A stretch of DNA of 64,000 nucleotides, taken from Miltoncostaea marina. GTDB taxonomy: Bacteria > Actinomycetota > Thermoleophilia > Miltoncostaeales > Miltoncostaeaceae. Where the stretch lies: contig NZ_CP064655.1 in NCBI RefSeq assembly GCF_018141525.1, positions 930,001 through 994,000 on the forward strand, read 5' to 3'. Below are positions 33,365-47,099 of the stretch, piece after piece. The notes below the pieces were generated by a model. That model saw only the letters and a program-made list of their open reading frames with translations, was not told the origin of the DNA and searched no databases. The translations under genes and the position numbers were made by a program. How positions within the stretch are numbered: the stretch's first letter is position 1; each line of letters starts with the position of its first letter.

Positions 33365-34396
33365 ATGAGGGCGTGGCGATCCGTGATGGGGGTGGCGGTC
33401 GCCGCCGCCGTGGGCCTGGCGACCCCCGCCGTGGCGGTTGCGCAGACGCCGACGGCGCCGGTCGCGCCCGTCGCGCCCGCACCGGTCCCCGCGCCGCTGC
33501 CGAAGGGCGTGATCGCCCCCGGCGTCTCGATCGCGGGGGTCGCCGTCGGCGGCCTCGCGCAGGCCGACGCCAAGCGCGCCGTGATCGTCCAGCACGTCGC
33601 CCCGCGGCGCGCGAAGCTCGTCGTCACGTTCCGCGGCCGCAACCTGGTGGTCGATCCGATCAAGGCCGGCTACGTGGCGAAGGTGGACTACGCCGTGAAG
33701 GTCGCGATGCTCTACGGGCGTCGCAAGGCCGTCCCGGCCGAGGGCGTCGTCGTGAAGCTGCAGCAGCGGGTCAACCGGCGCAAGCTGCGCGCCATCCTGG
33801 CGAGCCGCGCGCAGCGCTACGACGTCCCCGCCCGCGACGCGCGGCTCGTCATGCGCGGCCTCACCCCCACGGTCCGCAAGCCGCGCCTCGGCATCGCCGT
33901 CGACCTGCCGAAGGCCGTCCGCGACATCGAGCGGGCGATCATCGAGCGCGCCCGTCCGCGCTACCCGCTCGCCACGAAGCGGGTGCGCCCGGTGGTGACG
34001 TCGATCGGCACGGTGCTCGTCGTGGACCGCGGCGCCTTCCGCGTGCGCGTCTGGCGCGCCGGCAAGGTGCGCGCGACCTTCCCGGTGGCCGTCGGGACCA
34101 CGTCGCACCCCACGCCGAGCGGCAACTTCCGGATCATCGACAAGCAGGTCAACCCGACCTGGTTCCCGCCGAGCTCGCCCTGGGCCGCCGGCCTCGGCCC
34201 GGTCCCCCCGGGCGTCGGCAACCCGCTCGGCACCCGCTGGATGGGCACCTCGGCGCCGGCCATCGGCTTCCACGGGACCCCGGTCCCGAGCTCGATCGGC
34301 ACCCGCGCCTCGCACGGCTGCATCCGCATGTACATCCACGACGCGGAGCGGATGTTCAACATGGTGAGCATCGGGACGCCGGTCATCATCCGCTAG
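33365..34396 (+). CDS. Secreted L,D-transpeptidase (YkuD domain)
   Basis: A 343-aa exported peptidoglycan cross-linking enzyme. A signal peptide covers residues 1-27 (ending AVAVAQ). A PG_binding_4/VanW-like domain starts with PGVSIAGVAVGGL (about residue 55). The YkuD catalytic domain covers about 215-343 with FHGTPVP and the active-site SHGCIRM, catalytic Cys at residue 319 and His at 317. It would form 3-3 or anchor cross-links in the cell wall. It has its own promoter and is probably not part of the flagellar operon. Confidence 0.93.
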   Translation: MRAWRSVMGVAVAAAVGLATPAVAVAQTPTAPVAPVAPAPVPAPLPKGVIAPGVSIAGVAVGGLAQADAKRAVIVQHVAPRRAKLVVTFRGRNLVVDPIKAGYVAKVDYAVKVAMLYGRRKAVPAEGVVVKLQQRVNRRKLRAILASRAQRYDVPARDARLVMRGLTPTVRKPRLGIAVDLPKAVRDIERAIIERARPRYPLATKRVRPVVTSIGTVLVVDRGAFRVRVWRAGKVRATFPVAVGTTSHPTPSGNFRIIDKQVNPTWFPPSSPWAAGLGPVPPGVGNPLGTRWMGTSAPAIGFHGTPVPSSIGTRASHGCIRMYIHDAERMFNMVSIGTPVIIR

Positions 34397-34864
34397 CGCT
34401 GGACGGAGTCCGCCCGGTCGCACCGCGATTCGAAGTGGTCGCGATCCGGGGCTGCGTCGGACCGAGGAACGCCGGCCGGCGCGCGGCGGCGAGCCATGGG
34501 CGTCCGCCGGGACCTTCCGGCCTCGCAGAGAGGTCCCGGCTGCGTCGAACCGAGGCACGCCGGCTGGCGCGCCGGCCGAATCGGCTCCGGCCCGGCGGCC
34601 GGGGCGCGCCGATTCGGCAGATTGCCCCTCACCGCGCGGCTCCGTCGGCGCTGACGCGCCGCCGGGACGCGCCACGCGGCGAACTGGTCGCGATCCGTCC
34701 GGACGACCTGATCGAGCTCCGACGTGGTGGGAGACACGACCGCCGAAGGCGGGAGCGCGCACAAACCGGCCACGAGGGCGCCGAGCACACCCCCACGCGC
34801 ACCACGGACGCTCACGTCAGTGGGGTTTCCGGCGCCCGCCCCGCCGAAGGCGGTGCGCCGGTCC

Positions 34865-34893
34865 GCAAATCGCCGCGGCCAGCGGCGATTTGC
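34865..34893. repeat. Perfect 12-bp hairpin
   Basis: GCAAATCGCCGC (34865-34876) pairs exactly with GCGGCGATTTGC (34882-34893) around a 5-nt loop GGCCA. Confidence 0.75.
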
Positions 34894-34898
34894 CGCGT

Positions 34899-34923
34899 GA
34901 CCCGGCCCGAAAGAGGCCGGGTC
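34899..34923. repeat. 9-bp hairpin, first of a similar pair
   Basis: GACCCGGCC (34899-34907) pairs with GGCCGGGTC (34915-34923) around CGAAAGA. A near-copy lies 40 nt downstream. Confidence 0.7.
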
Positions 34924-34962
34924 CCCGCGTGAGGGGCACGCCGGTCGACACCCGCCCAGCGC

Positions 34963-34984
34963 ACCCGGCCCGAGAGGGCCGGGT
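34963..34984. repeat. 9-bp hairpin with GAGA loop, second of the pair
   Basis: ACCCGGCCC (34963-34971) pairs with GGGCCGGGT (34976-34984). The loop GAGA is a GNRA tetraloop, which favours a stable RNA hairpin. Confidence 0.7.
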
Positions 34985-35003
34985 CCCGCCCGCGCACAGG
35001 ATC

Positions 35004-35035
35004 GTCCCCGGCCGACCCCGTCCCCGGCCGACCCC
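35004..35035. repeat. Perfect 16-bp tandem duplication
   Basis: GTCCCCGGCCGACCCC occurs at 35004-35019 and again at 35020-35035 with no gap. Confidence 0.8.
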
Positions 35036-35123
35036 GTCCGGGACCGATCGCGACCACGCCGCACCCCGCTCACGCGTCCATCGACCCCCCCGGGGCGTGG
35101 CGCGCCCCACCCGGCTCGCGGGC

Positions 35124-36458
35124 TCAGGACGGCGTCGAGCCGTTCCCGTTCAGCGAGGCCCGGATCCGAGCCGCGGCGGCGGGGGGGAGGAGGGCGACGA
35201 CGCGGGTGCCCTCCGCGAGCTCCTCGCGCTCGACCTCCGTGCCCTCCTCGTAGACGGTCGCCACGAGGGCGGACCGCTCGTAGGGGATCGTGACCTCGAG
35301 GCGGGTGAGGCGGTCGCGGGCCGCATCGGCGAGGCGGTGGACGAGGTCGCCGAGGCCCTCGCCGGTCGTGGCGGAGACCTGGACCGCGTCGGGCGTCCGG
35401 TTGCGGAGGGCCTGGCGGCCGTCGGCGTCGACCAGGTCGATCTTGTTGAGGACCATCAGGCGCGGGACGTCGCCGGCGCCGATCTCCTCGAGCACCTCGT
35501 CGACCGCCCGCGCGCGGGCGGCGCGGCGCGTCTCGGGCTCGGAGGCGTCGGCCACGTGGAGGATCAGGTCGGCGTCGCGGGCCTCCTCCAGGGTGGCCGA
35601 GAACGCCTTCACGAGCTGGTGCGGCAGGTGGCGGATGAAGCCGACGGTGTCGGACAGGAGCAGCTCGTGGCCCTCGCACTCGATGCGCCGGACGGTGGGG
35701 TCGAGCGTCTCGAAGAGGGCGTCGTTGACCGTCACCCCGGCGCCGCTCAGCGCGTTCATGAGGCTCGACTTGCCGGCGTTGGTGTAGCCGGCGAGGGCGA
35801 CGCGGGGCGTGGCGGACCCCACCCGCCGCTCGCGCTGGGTGCCGCGCGAGCGCTCGACGTCGCGCAGCCGACGGCGCAGGGTGGCCATGCGGTTGCGGAC
35901 CAGCCGGCGGTCGGACTCGAGCTGGCTCTCACCTGGGCCGCGGGTGCCCACGCCGGCGCCGAGGCGCTCGAGGTGCTGCCACAGGCCCTCCTGGCGGGCG
36001 TAGGAGTACTCGAGCTGGGCGAGCTCGACCTGCAGCTTGCCCTCGGCCGACACGGCGTGCTGGGCGAAGATGTCGAGGATGATCGCCGTGCGGTCCACGA
36101 CCCGGGTCTTGAGCCGGTCCTCCAGGGAGCGCTGCTGGCCCGGCGTCAGCGCGCCCTCGGCCGCGACCAGGTCGGGCTTCAGGCGGCCGACCAGATCCTT
36201 GAGCTCGGCCAGCTTGCCCGACCCGAGGTAGGTGCGCGGCTCCGGGCGCTCGCGGTGCTGGACGACGGTCTCGACCACCTCGGCGCCCGCGGTGCGCAGC
36301 AGCTCCTCGAGCTCGGCGAGCCGGTCGTCCTCCTCGTCGCCGGCGCGCTCCAGCGAGGCGATCACGACCGCCCGCTCGGGACCCCGCCGGTCGAGCTCCT
36401 CCTCCGGCCGCGAGGCCGAGCCCCGGTAGGTGCGCTGGATCTCTTCCATGCGGCCCAT
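35124..36458 (-). CDS. hflX: Ribosome-associated GTPase HflX
   Basis: HflX splits or rescues ribosomes under stress. The N-terminal HflX domain contains YLGSGKLAELKDLV and RVVDRTAIILDIFAQHA; the GTGESQLE-type linker appears as RGPGESQLESDRR. The G domain follows with G1 GYTNAGKSS (near residue 223), G3 DTVGFI, G4 NKID and G5-like SATTG. I start at ATG 36458 (444 aa); an ATG at 36449 and a GTG at 36485 are alternatives. Convergent with the L,D-transpeptidase gene and divergent from treS-mak. Confidence 0.94.
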   Translation of the reverse strand: MGRMEEIQRTYRGSASRPEEELDRRGPERAVVIASLERAGDEEDDRLAELEELLRTAGAEVVETVVQHRERPEPRTYLGSGKLAELKDLVGRLKPDLVAAEGALTPGQQRSLEDRLKTRVVDRTAIILDIFAQHAVSAEGKLQVELAQLEYSYARQEGLWQHLERLGAGVGTRGPGESQLESDRRLVRNRMATLRRRLRDVERSRGTQRERRVGSATPRVALAGYTNAGKSSLMNALSGAGVTVNDALFETLDPTVRRIECEGHELLLSDTVGFIRHLPHQLVKAFSATLEEARDADLILHVADASEPETRRAARARAVDEVLEEIGAGDVPRLMVLNKIDLVDADGRQALRNRTPDAVQVSATTGEGLGDLVHRLADAARDRLTRLEVTIPYERSALVATVYEEGTEVEREELAEGTRVVALLPPAAAARIRASLNGNGSTPS

Positions 36459-36600
36459 GATGACGCCCCGGCGCGGACGCCGCACGCGTGGGGGTGATTG
36501 TGCGGGTCGGCGCCGGGGGTATCACCCGGGCCATGCCGCTCAGGACCGATGACGCACGCCCCTCGACGAACGGCGGGCGCCACCCCGGCGCGCGCCCGAA

Positions 36601-36606
36601 TAGCAT
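36601..36606 (+). promoter_or_regulatory. Leaderless -10 element of treS-mak
   Basis: TAGCAT is followed after 7 nt by the GTG at 36614. The same hexamer and spacing precede hisC at 63743. Confidence 0.55.
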
Positions 36607-36613
36607 GCCCGCC

Positions 36614-39967
<3,354 letters not shown>

Positions 39968-39993
39968 CCGCCCGGGGCGTCGCCCGTCCGCGC

Positions 39994-40021
39994 TTGACCT
40001 GACGGGGGCGTCGCCTAGCCT
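39994..40021 (+). promoter_or_regulatory. Housekeeping-type promoter of mscS
   Basis: TTGACC (39994-39999), 16-nt spacer, TAGCCT (40016-40021). This is the clearest -35/-10 pair of the primary sigma type in the window. Confidence 0.65.
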
Positions 40022-40061
40022 CGTGACTCGGGCGGCCGCCGCGCCGCCCCGCGGCCGGTGA

Positions 40062-40922
40062 GTGCACGCCCGGCCCCCGCACGTCCCCCGCCACGGAGGA
40101 GCGCCGATCCCCGACTACGCCGTCACCCTCATCCGCCTGGGCGCGATCATCGCGACCGCGATCGTCCTCACCTACGCCTCCGGCCGCCTCGTGAGCCGGG
40201 TGCGCCACGCGCTGCTCGTCGACGACGGCGACCCCGACGCCGAGACGCCGGCGCGCAAGCGGGCCACGACCCTCACCGGGATCATCCGGGTGGTGGCGGT
40301 CGTCATCGTGTGGGCGATCGCGTTCGTCATGGTGCTCGAGGAGGTCGGCATCGCCGTCGGGCCGGTGCTCGCCGCGGCCGGCGTGGGCGGCATCGCGATC
40401 GGCTTCGGCGCCCAGACGCTCGTGCGCGACGTCATCTCGGGCTTCTTCATCCTCATGGAGAACCAGTTCGACGTGGGCGACGTCGTGGAGATCGCGCGGG
40501 TCTCCGGGGTGGTCGAGGAGATCACGCTGCGCACCACGGTGCTGCGCGGGCTCGACGGCACCCGCCACGTGGTGCCCAACGGCGAGATCCGGGTGAGCTC
40601 GAACATGACGAAGGAGTACTCGCGCTACCTCGTCGACGTCCCCGTGCCGTACGACAGCGAGCCGGACGAGGTGGTCGCGGTCGCCCGCCGCGTCTCCGAC
40701 ACCATGAGCTGGGAGCCCAATTGGGGCCGTCTCATGCGCGGCCCGGTCGAGGTGCTCGGCATCGACGACTACGCCGTGCGCGGCCTCACCGTGCGCATGT
40801 ACCTCGAGACCCTGCCCGGCCACCAGTGGAGCGTCGGGCGCGAGTTCCGCCGCCGCCTGCAGGCCGCGCTGCGCGAGGAGGGCCTGGAGATCGCCCACGG
40901 CCAGGCGCTGGCCATGGAGTAG
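40062..40922 (+). CDS. mscS: Small-conductance mechanosensitive channel MscS
   Basis: Osmotic release channel of the MscS family. Three membrane helices are visible, the last being the pore-lining VGPVLAAAGVGGIAIGFGAQTLVRD with its Gly/Ala packing. The cytoplasmic vestibule begins ISGFFILMENQFDVGDVVEI, and a GTRHVVPNGEI motif follows. From GTG 40062 the product is 286 aa. The best Shine-Dalgarno, GGAGGAG (40095-40101), lies instead 5 nt before an ATC at 40107, where the conserved part starts, so a shorter product from a non-standard start is possible. Confidence 0.92.
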   Translation: MHARPPHVPRHGGAPIPDYAVTLIRLGAIIATAIVLTYASGRLVSRVRHALLVDDGDPDAETPARKRATTLTGIIRVVAVVIVWAIAFVMVLEEVGIAVGPVLAAAGVGGIAIGFGAQTLVRDVISGFFILMENQFDVGDVVEIARVSGVVEEITLRTTVLRGLDGTRHVVPNGEIRVSSNMTKEYSRYLVDVPVPYDSEPDEVVAVARRVSDTMSWEPNWGRLMRGPVEVLGIDDYAVRGLTVRMYLETLPGHQWSVGREFRRRLQAALREEGLEIAHGQALAME

Positions 40923-40988
40923 CGGGGCCGGCGGCCGCGTCCCGGGCGCCGGCCCGCGGGCGCGGAGGGGGCGGTTCGGCTCGTCACA

Positions 40989-41018
40989 TTGGTCTCCTGC
41001 GGAGGCGGCTGCTATCCC
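40989..41018 (+). promoter_or_regulatory. Candidate promoter of the small basic protein gene
   Basis: TTGGTC (40989-40994), 18 nt, TATCCC (41013-41018). Moderate match to a primary-sigma promoter. Confidence 0.4.
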
Positions 41019-41037
41019 ATACCACTTGCATCTGAGA

Positions 41038-41062
41038 CGCGTCGGTCACCGGGACCGACGCG
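41038..41062 (+). promoter_or_regulatory. Leader hairpin before the small basic protein
   Basis: A 10-bp perfect stem (41038-41047 with 41053-41062) around a 5-nt loop ACCGG. It lies in the likely 5' leader, 22 nt before the ATG, just upstream of the ribosome site GGGAGGTGA. Confidence 0.6.
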
Positions 41063-41084
41063 GTGCAACGTGGGAGGTGATGGC

Positions 41085-41270
41085 ATGTCGACGTTCCGCA
41101 GGATGGCGAGGATGGGCGGGCGGATCCGGGAGGGGCGCGCCCCGGCGCGGCGGGAGCGGCCGCGGGTCGAGCGTGCCGAGCGCGCCCGCGCGCGCCGCGA
41201 GGCGCACGCGCACGGCGCGATGCGCTTCCTGGCCTGCGGCCCCGCCGGCTACCCCTTCGTGAAGCGGTAG
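41085..41270 (+). CDS. Small basic protein of 61 aa
   Basis: Not recognised. The start is fixed by the unusually good ribosome site GGGAGGTGA 6 nt before ATG 41085; a longer frame from 40989 would run through the promoter and hairpin. The product is strongly basic: about 20 Arg/Lys, an Arg/Glu-rich helix in the middle (RRERPRVERAERARARRE) and a hydrophobic C-terminus ending GYPFVKR. It may bind nucleic acid or a membrane surface. It converges with the carboxypeptidase gene, 13 nt away. Confidence 0.6.
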   Translation: MSTFRRMARMGGRIREGRAPARRERPRVERAERARARREAHAHGAMRFLACGPAGYPFVKR

Positions 41271-41283
41271 CGGCGCGGCTCGC

Positions 41284-42417
41284 TCAACGGCCCGGGGTCG
41301 CCGAGGCGATCCCGGGCCGCCGAGCGGGCACCAGCGCGCCGGGCGCGGCGAGCTCTCGGGCGACGGCGTCGTGCACCGGCCGCGCCCGCCATGGGGCGAC
41401 GCGGTTGGCGATCGCCACCACGACGAGCGCGCGGTCCGGGCTCGGGCCGGCGCGGTGCGGCCAGAGGTAGCCGGCCAGCGCCGAGGCGGCGGGCGGGTCG
41501 GCGAGCGTGCCGGTCTTGGCGCGCAGCCGTCCATGGGCCCAGGAGCCGCGCATCCGCCACTGCAGGGTCCCCGAGCGCCCGGCGACCGGAAGGGCGCGGA
41601 GCAGCACCGGGAAGCGCGGCGCGTCGCGCAGGCCGTGCAGCAGGTCGGCCACCTCGCCGGCCGCGGCCCGGTTGCCGCGCGACAGCCCCGAGCCGTCCAC
41701 GAGCCGCATCTCGGCGCCCAGCGCGGCGGCCGCCTCGACCGCCCGCCGGGCGCCCAGGCCGCGGCTGCCGCCGCCGAGCGCGGTGGAGAGCGCCTGGGCG
41801 CGGCGGTTGTCGGACGGGCGCAGGATGGCCGCGGCCGCGGCGGGCCGCATGGGGGCGTCGGCGAGCGCGGCGGCGACGGTGGCGACCTTCGTGACCGACG
41901 CGAGGATGAGCGGCGCCCGCGTGCCGGCCGCGAACAGGGTGCGCCCGAGCGGGTCGCGCACCACGAGCGCCGAGGCCCCGCCGAGCGAGGCGGTGCGCCG
42001 CACGAGCGCCCGGCGCACGGCGGGCGCGAGCGCCGGCGGCGGCGGCGCGGCGGCGACCGCGGCGCCGTCGACCCAGCCCCGGACGGCGTCGGGGAAGGCG
42101 ACCCGCAGCCAGACGCTGCCGTCGGGGCCCCGCGCGACCCGCTGCAGGCGCCCGGCCACGCGGGCCGACGGCGCGACGGCCGTCGCGGCGACGGCCGGGT
42201 CGGGCGCGGGGCGCAGGGGCTCGCCGCCGGCGAGCGGGACCACCCAGCCGGTGCGGGCGGCGGGGTGGGCGGGCACCGCGGGAGCGGGGCCGGGCGCGAC
42301 GGGCGGCGCGGGCGCGACCGGGGGCTGCGGCGCGGGCGCGGTCTGGGCCGCGGCGGGCGCGGCGACGGCCGCGAGCACGAGCGCGAGCGGCGCGGCGAGG
42401 CGGGCGGGGCGGGGCAC
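41284..42417 (-). CDS. D-alanyl-D-alanine carboxypeptidase (PBP4-like)
   Basis: An exported penicillin-binding protein of 377 aa. A signal peptide covers residues 1-24 (ending APAAAQ), then a Pro/Ala-rich spacer and a small SH3-like segment (about 70-120). The transpeptidase-like domain has the three active-site motifs: SVTK (SxxK), SDN, and KTG, in the PBP4/S13 arrangement with a short inserted region. It would trim peptidoglycan stem peptides. The GTG start lacks a ribosome site and is preceded by TACGCT at 8 nt, so the transcript is probably leaderless. Confidence 0.86.
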   Translation of the reverse strand: MPRPARLAAPLALVLAAVAAPAAAQTAPAPQPPVAPAPPVAPGPAPAVPAHPAARTGWVVPLAGGEPLRPAPDPAVAATAVAPSARVAGRLQRVARGPDGSVWLRVAFPDAVRGWVDGAAVAAAPPPPALAPAVRRALVRRTASLGGASALVVRDPLGRTLFAAGTRAPLILASVTKVATVAAALADAPMRPAAAAAILRPSDNRRAQALSTALGGGSRGLGARRAVEAAAALGAEMRLVDGSGLSRGNRAAAGEVADLLHGLRDAPRFPVLLRALPVAGRSGTLQWRMRGSWAHGRLRAKTGTLADPPAASALAGYLWPHRAGPSPDRALVVVAIANRVAPWRARPVHDAVARELAAPGALVPARRPGIASATPGR

Positions 42418-42425
42418 GGCGGGGC

Positions 42426-42431
42426 AGCGTA
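42426..42431 (-). promoter_or_regulatory. Leaderless -10 element of the carboxypeptidase gene
   Basis: TACGCT on the minus strand, 8 nt before the GTG at 42417. Confidence 0.5.
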
Positions 42432-42470
42432 GCGACCGCGGCGGCGGGCGTCCGCCGCGGTCGGTGGCGA

Positions 42471-43241
42471 TCAGCCGATCGTGGTCGCCTCGCCCGGGCG
42501 CAGTATCCGGGCCTCGGCCTCGGGCGCGACCCGGGTCACGGCGGCGGCGAAGGCCTCGGCCGGCTCGGAGAGGAAGGCCGGGCGGCGCAGCAGCCCGAGG
42601 GGCGCCGGCAGCAGCGTGCCCCAGTGGATCGGGATCGCGACGCGGGGCCGCAGCAGGCGCACCGCCTCGGCGGCCCGCGCGGGGTCGAGGTGGCGGCCCC
42701 GCCCGAGGGTGGGGCCCCAGCCCCAGATCGGCACGAGCAGCACGTCGAGATCCTCGACGAGCCCCTCCATCGCCGGGAAGAGGTCGGTGTCGCCGAGGAA
42801 GAGCGCGCGGCGCGAGCCGAGCATCGCGTAGCCGAGGGCGAGGGCGTCGGGCCCGAGCGGCCCGCGGGAGCCGCCGTGGTCGGCCGGCGTCGCGAGCACC
42901 TCGACGGGGCCGACGGCCACCCGGTCGCCGGGGGCGACCTCCGTCACGGGCCCGATGCGGCGCCGGCGCAGCATCGGCGCGGCGCCGCGCGGCACGACCA
43001 CCCGGCCGGCGCCCAGGCGCCGCAGCGAGGCCGGGTCGAGGTGGTCCCGGTGCGCGTGGGAGACCAGCGCGGCGTCGACGCGGCGGGCCGCGTCGCGGTC
43101 GAGCGGGGCCACCCGCCGCAGCGGGCCCACCCGGCGGCGCAGCAGCGGGTCGGTCAGCAGGCGCACGCCGTCCATCGCGACGAGCACGGTCGCGTGCCCG
43201 ACGAACCGGATCAGCAGGCGCCCGGCCCCCGCGCCGCGCAC
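42471..43241 (-). CDS. Metallo-beta-lactamase-fold hydrolase (UPF0173/RomA-like)
   Basis: A 256-aa MBL-fold protein with the metal motif SHAHRDHLD (about residue 60-68), a late His in ATPADHGGS, Asp in LFLGDTDLF, and His in IPIHWGT. This is the group of L-ascorbate-6-P lactonase/NAPE-PLD-like hydrolases. It begins one base after the glgX stop and so is the last gene of the glgE operon. Why a hydrolase of this type travels with glucan genes is unknown. Confidence 0.82.
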   Translation of the reverse strand: MRGAGAGRLLIRFVGHATVLVAMDGVRLLTDPLLRRRVGPLRRVAPLDRDAARRVDAALVSHAHRDHLDPASLRRLGAGRVVVPRGAAPMLRRRRIGPVTEVAPGDRVAVGPVEVLATPADHGGSRGPLGPDALALGYAMLGSRRALFLGDTDLFPAMEGLVEDLDVLLVPIWGWGPTLGRGRHLDPARAAEAVRLLRPRVAIPIHWGTLLPAPLGLLRRPAFLSEPAEAFAAAVTRVAPEAEARILRPGEATTIG

Positions 43242-43242
43242 G

Positions 43243-45368
<2,126 letters not shown>

Positions 45369-45372
<4 letters not shown>

Positions 45373-47099
45373 CGCAGTACGGCCCCCGACAGGGCGGGCA
45401 GCCGCAGGCGGCCGCCGGGCAGCAGCACCACGTCCTCGCGCGTCGTGAGCACCGTCTCCGTCCCCGTCACCGCGACCTCCACCTCCGTGCGGCCGAAGTT
45501 GCCGACCACCTGCACCGGTCCGCGCGCCATCGCGATCCAGCGGCCGCCCTCGTCGAAGCGCACCTCCGGCGGGTCGGCCGGCAGCTCGCGCCGCAGCCGC
45601 AGCAGGGCACGGTACAGCTCCAGCGTGTGCCTGTCGCCGCCCGACGGGTCGAGCACCGAGCGGGCGAAGGTCTCGGGGTCCTGCGGGTCGGGGACGTCCT
45701 CCGCGAAGCCGGTGAAGTCCTTGAACTCGTTGCGCCGCCCCTCGCGGGTGGCGTCGGCGATGAACGGGTCGATGTGGTCGGTGAAGAACTGGAAGGGCCG
45801 CGTCTCGCCGTACTCCTCGCCCATGAACAGCATGGGCACCGACGGCGACAGGAGCGTCCACAGCGCGCCGAGGGCGTGCGTCTCGGGCGAGGGGCGGTCG
45901 CCGATCGCCCGGTTGCCGACCTGGTCGTGGTTCTGCCACGAGACGACGAACCTGCGGCGCGGCAGGTGGTCGGCCGGCGCGCCGTGGCGGCGGCGCCGGC
46001 GGGGCGACCAGCGGCCGTCCACGACGAACGGCCGGGCGGTGGCCTCGGCGAGCGAGGCGACCGAGCTGTAGTCCGCGTAGTAGCCGTCGCTCTCGCCGGT
46101 GAGCTGGGCGTGCAGGGCGTGGTGCAGGTCGTCGGCCCACTGGGCGTCGAAGCCCCAGCCGCCCTCGGCCACCGGGGTCACCGTGCGCGGGTCGTTGAGG
46201 TCGCTCTCGGCGATGAGGACCGGCGTCCACGGCGCCGCGGCGCGCACCCGGTCGCACATCTCGGCGAGCACGTGGCGGGCGCCGAAGTCGTAGATCGCGT
46301 GCACCGCGTCCACGCGCAGGCCGTCGACATGGTGCTCGCGCACCCACATGCAGGCGTTCTGGATCGCCCACTCGCGCACGCCGCCGCAGTCGGCGTCGTC
46401 GAAGTTGACGCCGTCGCCCCACGGGGTGTCGTACTTGTCGGTCAGGTATGGGCCGAAGGCGGCGAGCGCCTCGGAGCCCGGGCCGATGTGGTTGTAGACC
46501 ACGTCCAGGATCACGCCGAGGCCGGCCGCGTGGGCGGCGTCGACCAGCGCGTCGAGGCCCTCGGGGCCGCCGTAGACCGGGTGGGGCGCCCAGGTGTGGA
46601 GGCCGTCGTAGCCCCAGTTGCGCTCGCCGGGGAAGGTCGCGACCGGCAGCAGCTCGATCGCCGTCACGCCCAGCTCGCGCAGGCCCGCCAGCCGGTCGAT
46701 GGCCGCCCGGAACGTGCCCTCCGGGGTGAACGTGCCGACGTGCAGCTCGTAGACGACCAGGTCGTCGTGGTCGAGGCCGCGCCACCCCTCGTCGGTCCAG
46801 CGCGTCGCCCGCGGGTCGACCACCCGCGACGGGCCGCGGACGCCCTGCGGCTGGCAGCGCGAGCAGGGGTCGGGCAGCGGCTCGCCGCCGTCGAGCGAGT
46901 AGCGGTAGTCGGTGTCGGCGGGCGCCTCCGTCTCGAGCTCCGCCACCCCCATGTCGAGCTCCATGGGCAGGCGGCGGTCGCCGATCACCAGCTCCACCCG
47001 CTCGGCGCGCGGGGCCCAGACGCGGAAGGTCGTCAGGCCCTCCGGGCCGGGGACGGCGCCGAGCGGCCGCTCCCAGGGGAGCGTCCCCCGGTCAGCCAT
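45369..47099 (-). CDS. treZ: Malto-oligosyltrehalose trehalohydrolase TreZ
   Basis: GH13 enzyme of 576 aa that releases trehalose from maltooligosyl trehalose. It has an N-terminal beta domain ([16 protein letters not shown]), then [33 protein letters not shown] (a TreZ hallmark), [16 protein letters not shown] (nucleophile) and [11 protein letters not shown] (acid), with [14 protein letters not shown]. The producer of its substrate, TreY, is not encoded in this window. The start overlaps the glgB stop by 8 nt. Confidence 0.93.

Larger units (their letters stand above)
34397..35123. other. Hairpin- and repeat-rich non-coding interval
   Basis: 727 nt between the convergent L,D-transpeptidase and hflX genes. 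No frame has a ribosome site or family motif. It holds a diverged direct repeat (GGCTGCGTCGGACCGAGG near 34450 and GGCTGCGTCGAACCGAGG near 34539), an 11-bp inverted repeat GCCGAATCGGC/GCCGATTCGGC (34575-34585 and 34608-34618), three strong hairpins and a tandem duplication listed separately. It could hold a structured RNA or simply terminators in a repeat-prone spacer. Confidence 0.6.

Noticed and set aside
30665-34762. A 1365-aa open frame on the minus strand
   Set aside because: It runs antisense through flhF, the PilZ operon and the L,D-transpeptidase. Its translation is low-complexity Arg/Ala/Gly, as expected for shadow frames in very GC-rich DNA.
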